Shown here in pieces: positions 5,469 through 5,625 of a stretch of 5,625 nucleotides of DNA (positions are counted from its first letter, which is position 1; each line of letters begins with the position of its first letter). Under the pieces are notes generated by a model. It worked only from the letters and a program-made list of their open reading frames with translations. It did not search any database and was not told the origin of the DNA. The stretch is from contig DAOWIP010000509.1 in NCBI GenBank assembly GCA_030640865.1, positions 1-5,625 on the forward strand, read 5' to 3'. Both the position numbers and the translations under genes were made by a program. Source of the stretch: Sedimentisphaerales bacterium. Lineage in GTDB: Bacteria > Planctomycetota > Phycisphaerae > Sedimentisphaerales > SM23-30.

Positions 5469-5625
5469 ATGAGGTTTTTTTAGTAGGCGGATTCAACTCC
5501 CAAGTGTTACACCACCATAAGTAATTGTCTTAGCAGGCATTAAGAGCGAGCAAAATCGTTCGGGGCCCCAGACAGACAAATTGCCCCGACCCTCTGGCCG
5601 AAACGGCCCCAATTTGTCTGTCTGC
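5469..5625. other. Non-coding 3' region after the gene cluster
   Basis: No convincing gene is present in these 157 nt. A T7 run (5475-5481) follows the last stop codon but has no strong stem before it. The stretch 5482-5555 shows nothing I recognise. From 5560 to the window edge the sequence is G/C-rich and strongly self-complementary, as described for the inverted repeat. The cluster probably ends here, though what lies beyond 5625 is unseen. Confidence 0.6.
5569..5624. repeat. Perfect 15-bp inverted repeat with nested hairpin
   Basis: CAGACAGACAAATTG at 5569-5583 is the exact reverse complement of 5610-5624. The 26 nt between the arms contain a second perfect hairpin, GGCCG (5596-5600), AAA, CGGCC (5604-5608). 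As RNA this makes a stable stacked stem-loop. No T-run follows in view on either strand, so an intrinsic terminator is not shown, although the right edge is cut by the window. It could be a terminator-like element ending the cluster, a structured RNA, or a small palindromic mobile repeat. TCGGGGC at 5560-5566 also pairs with GCCCCGA at 5583-5589, giving a competing fold. Confidence 0.75.

Noticed and set aside
5450..5481. Possible intrinsic terminator ending in T7 after the zinc-ribbon gene
   Set aside because: Only a weak, unequal CCT...AGG plus ATTT...AAAT pairing precedes the T-run, and it lies partly in coding sequence; not enough stem for a call.
5482..5520. tRNA-like fragment (GGATTCAACTCC and a following ACCACCA)
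   Set aside because: The T-arm stem does not pair properly and no acceptor, D-arm or anticodon arm is present upstream.
5267..5524. Overlapping plus-strand frame of 85 codons at the 3' end
   Set aside because: It overlaps the zinc-ribbon gene in another frame. The 5181 frame has the cysteine motifs and membrane segment, and this one has none.

Overview
The window holds a compact, one-direction (+ strand) cluster of core bacterial genes: a 5'-truncated phoH/ybeZ-type ATPase, a membrane HD-domain phosphohydrolase of the YqfF/PgpH (7TM-HD) family, the rRNA-maturation endonuclease YbeY, a CorC/HlyC-family CBS-domain membrane protein (YbeX-like), the recombination mediator RecO, and a small tail-anchored zinc-ribbon protein of unknown function. 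The order phoH, HD, ybeY, CorC, recO is a known conserved neighbourhood. It combines the proteobacterial ybeZ-ybeY-ybeX cluster with the phoH-yqfF-ybeY-...-recO arrangement of Firmicutes. I infer a member of Planctomycetota, possibly a Phycisphaerae-type lineage, from this gene order, the mid-range base composition, the weak Shine-Dalgarno sequences and the divergent sequences. That assignment is inference from memory, not proof.

Layout. Positions 1-773 are the C-terminal part of PhoH, whose frame is open to the window edge. After 12 nt, 786-2345 encode the HD phosphohydrolase. A 221-nt gap (2346-2566) carries three stem-loops, each followed by TGCCACCC; on the minus strand each is a GGGTGGCA tag 5' of a hairpin, which resembles REP elements. 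YbeY follows (2567-3091, perhaps starting at a TTG at 2588). Then comes the CBS protein (3098-4408, GTG start, 6 nt after ybeY), RecO (4405-5163, ATGA overlap) and the zinc-ribbon protein (5181-5468, 17 nt after recO across an 8-bp tandem repeat). The last 157 nt are non-coding and end in a large inverted repeat (5569-5624) at the window edge.

How the genes fit together. PhoH/YbeZ, YbeY and YbeX-type CBS proteins are linked in other bacteria to ribosome maturation and RNA quality control. The PgpH-type HD enzyme turns over c-di-AMP in Firmicutes. RecO acts in RecFOR recombinational repair. Tight spacing from ybeY to the zinc-ribbon gene suggests one transcript, and the repeat-bearing gap before ybeY is the only obvious place where the cluster could be split.

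This is mostly a housekeeping region and I see no defence, CRISPR, phage or biosynthetic system. The points most worth a second look are the REP-like array, the terminal inverted repeat with competing folds, the loss of acidic residues in the CBS protein's membrane domain, the missing extracellular domain in the HD protein, the altered active-site residues of YbeY, and the uncharacterised zinc-ribbon protein.
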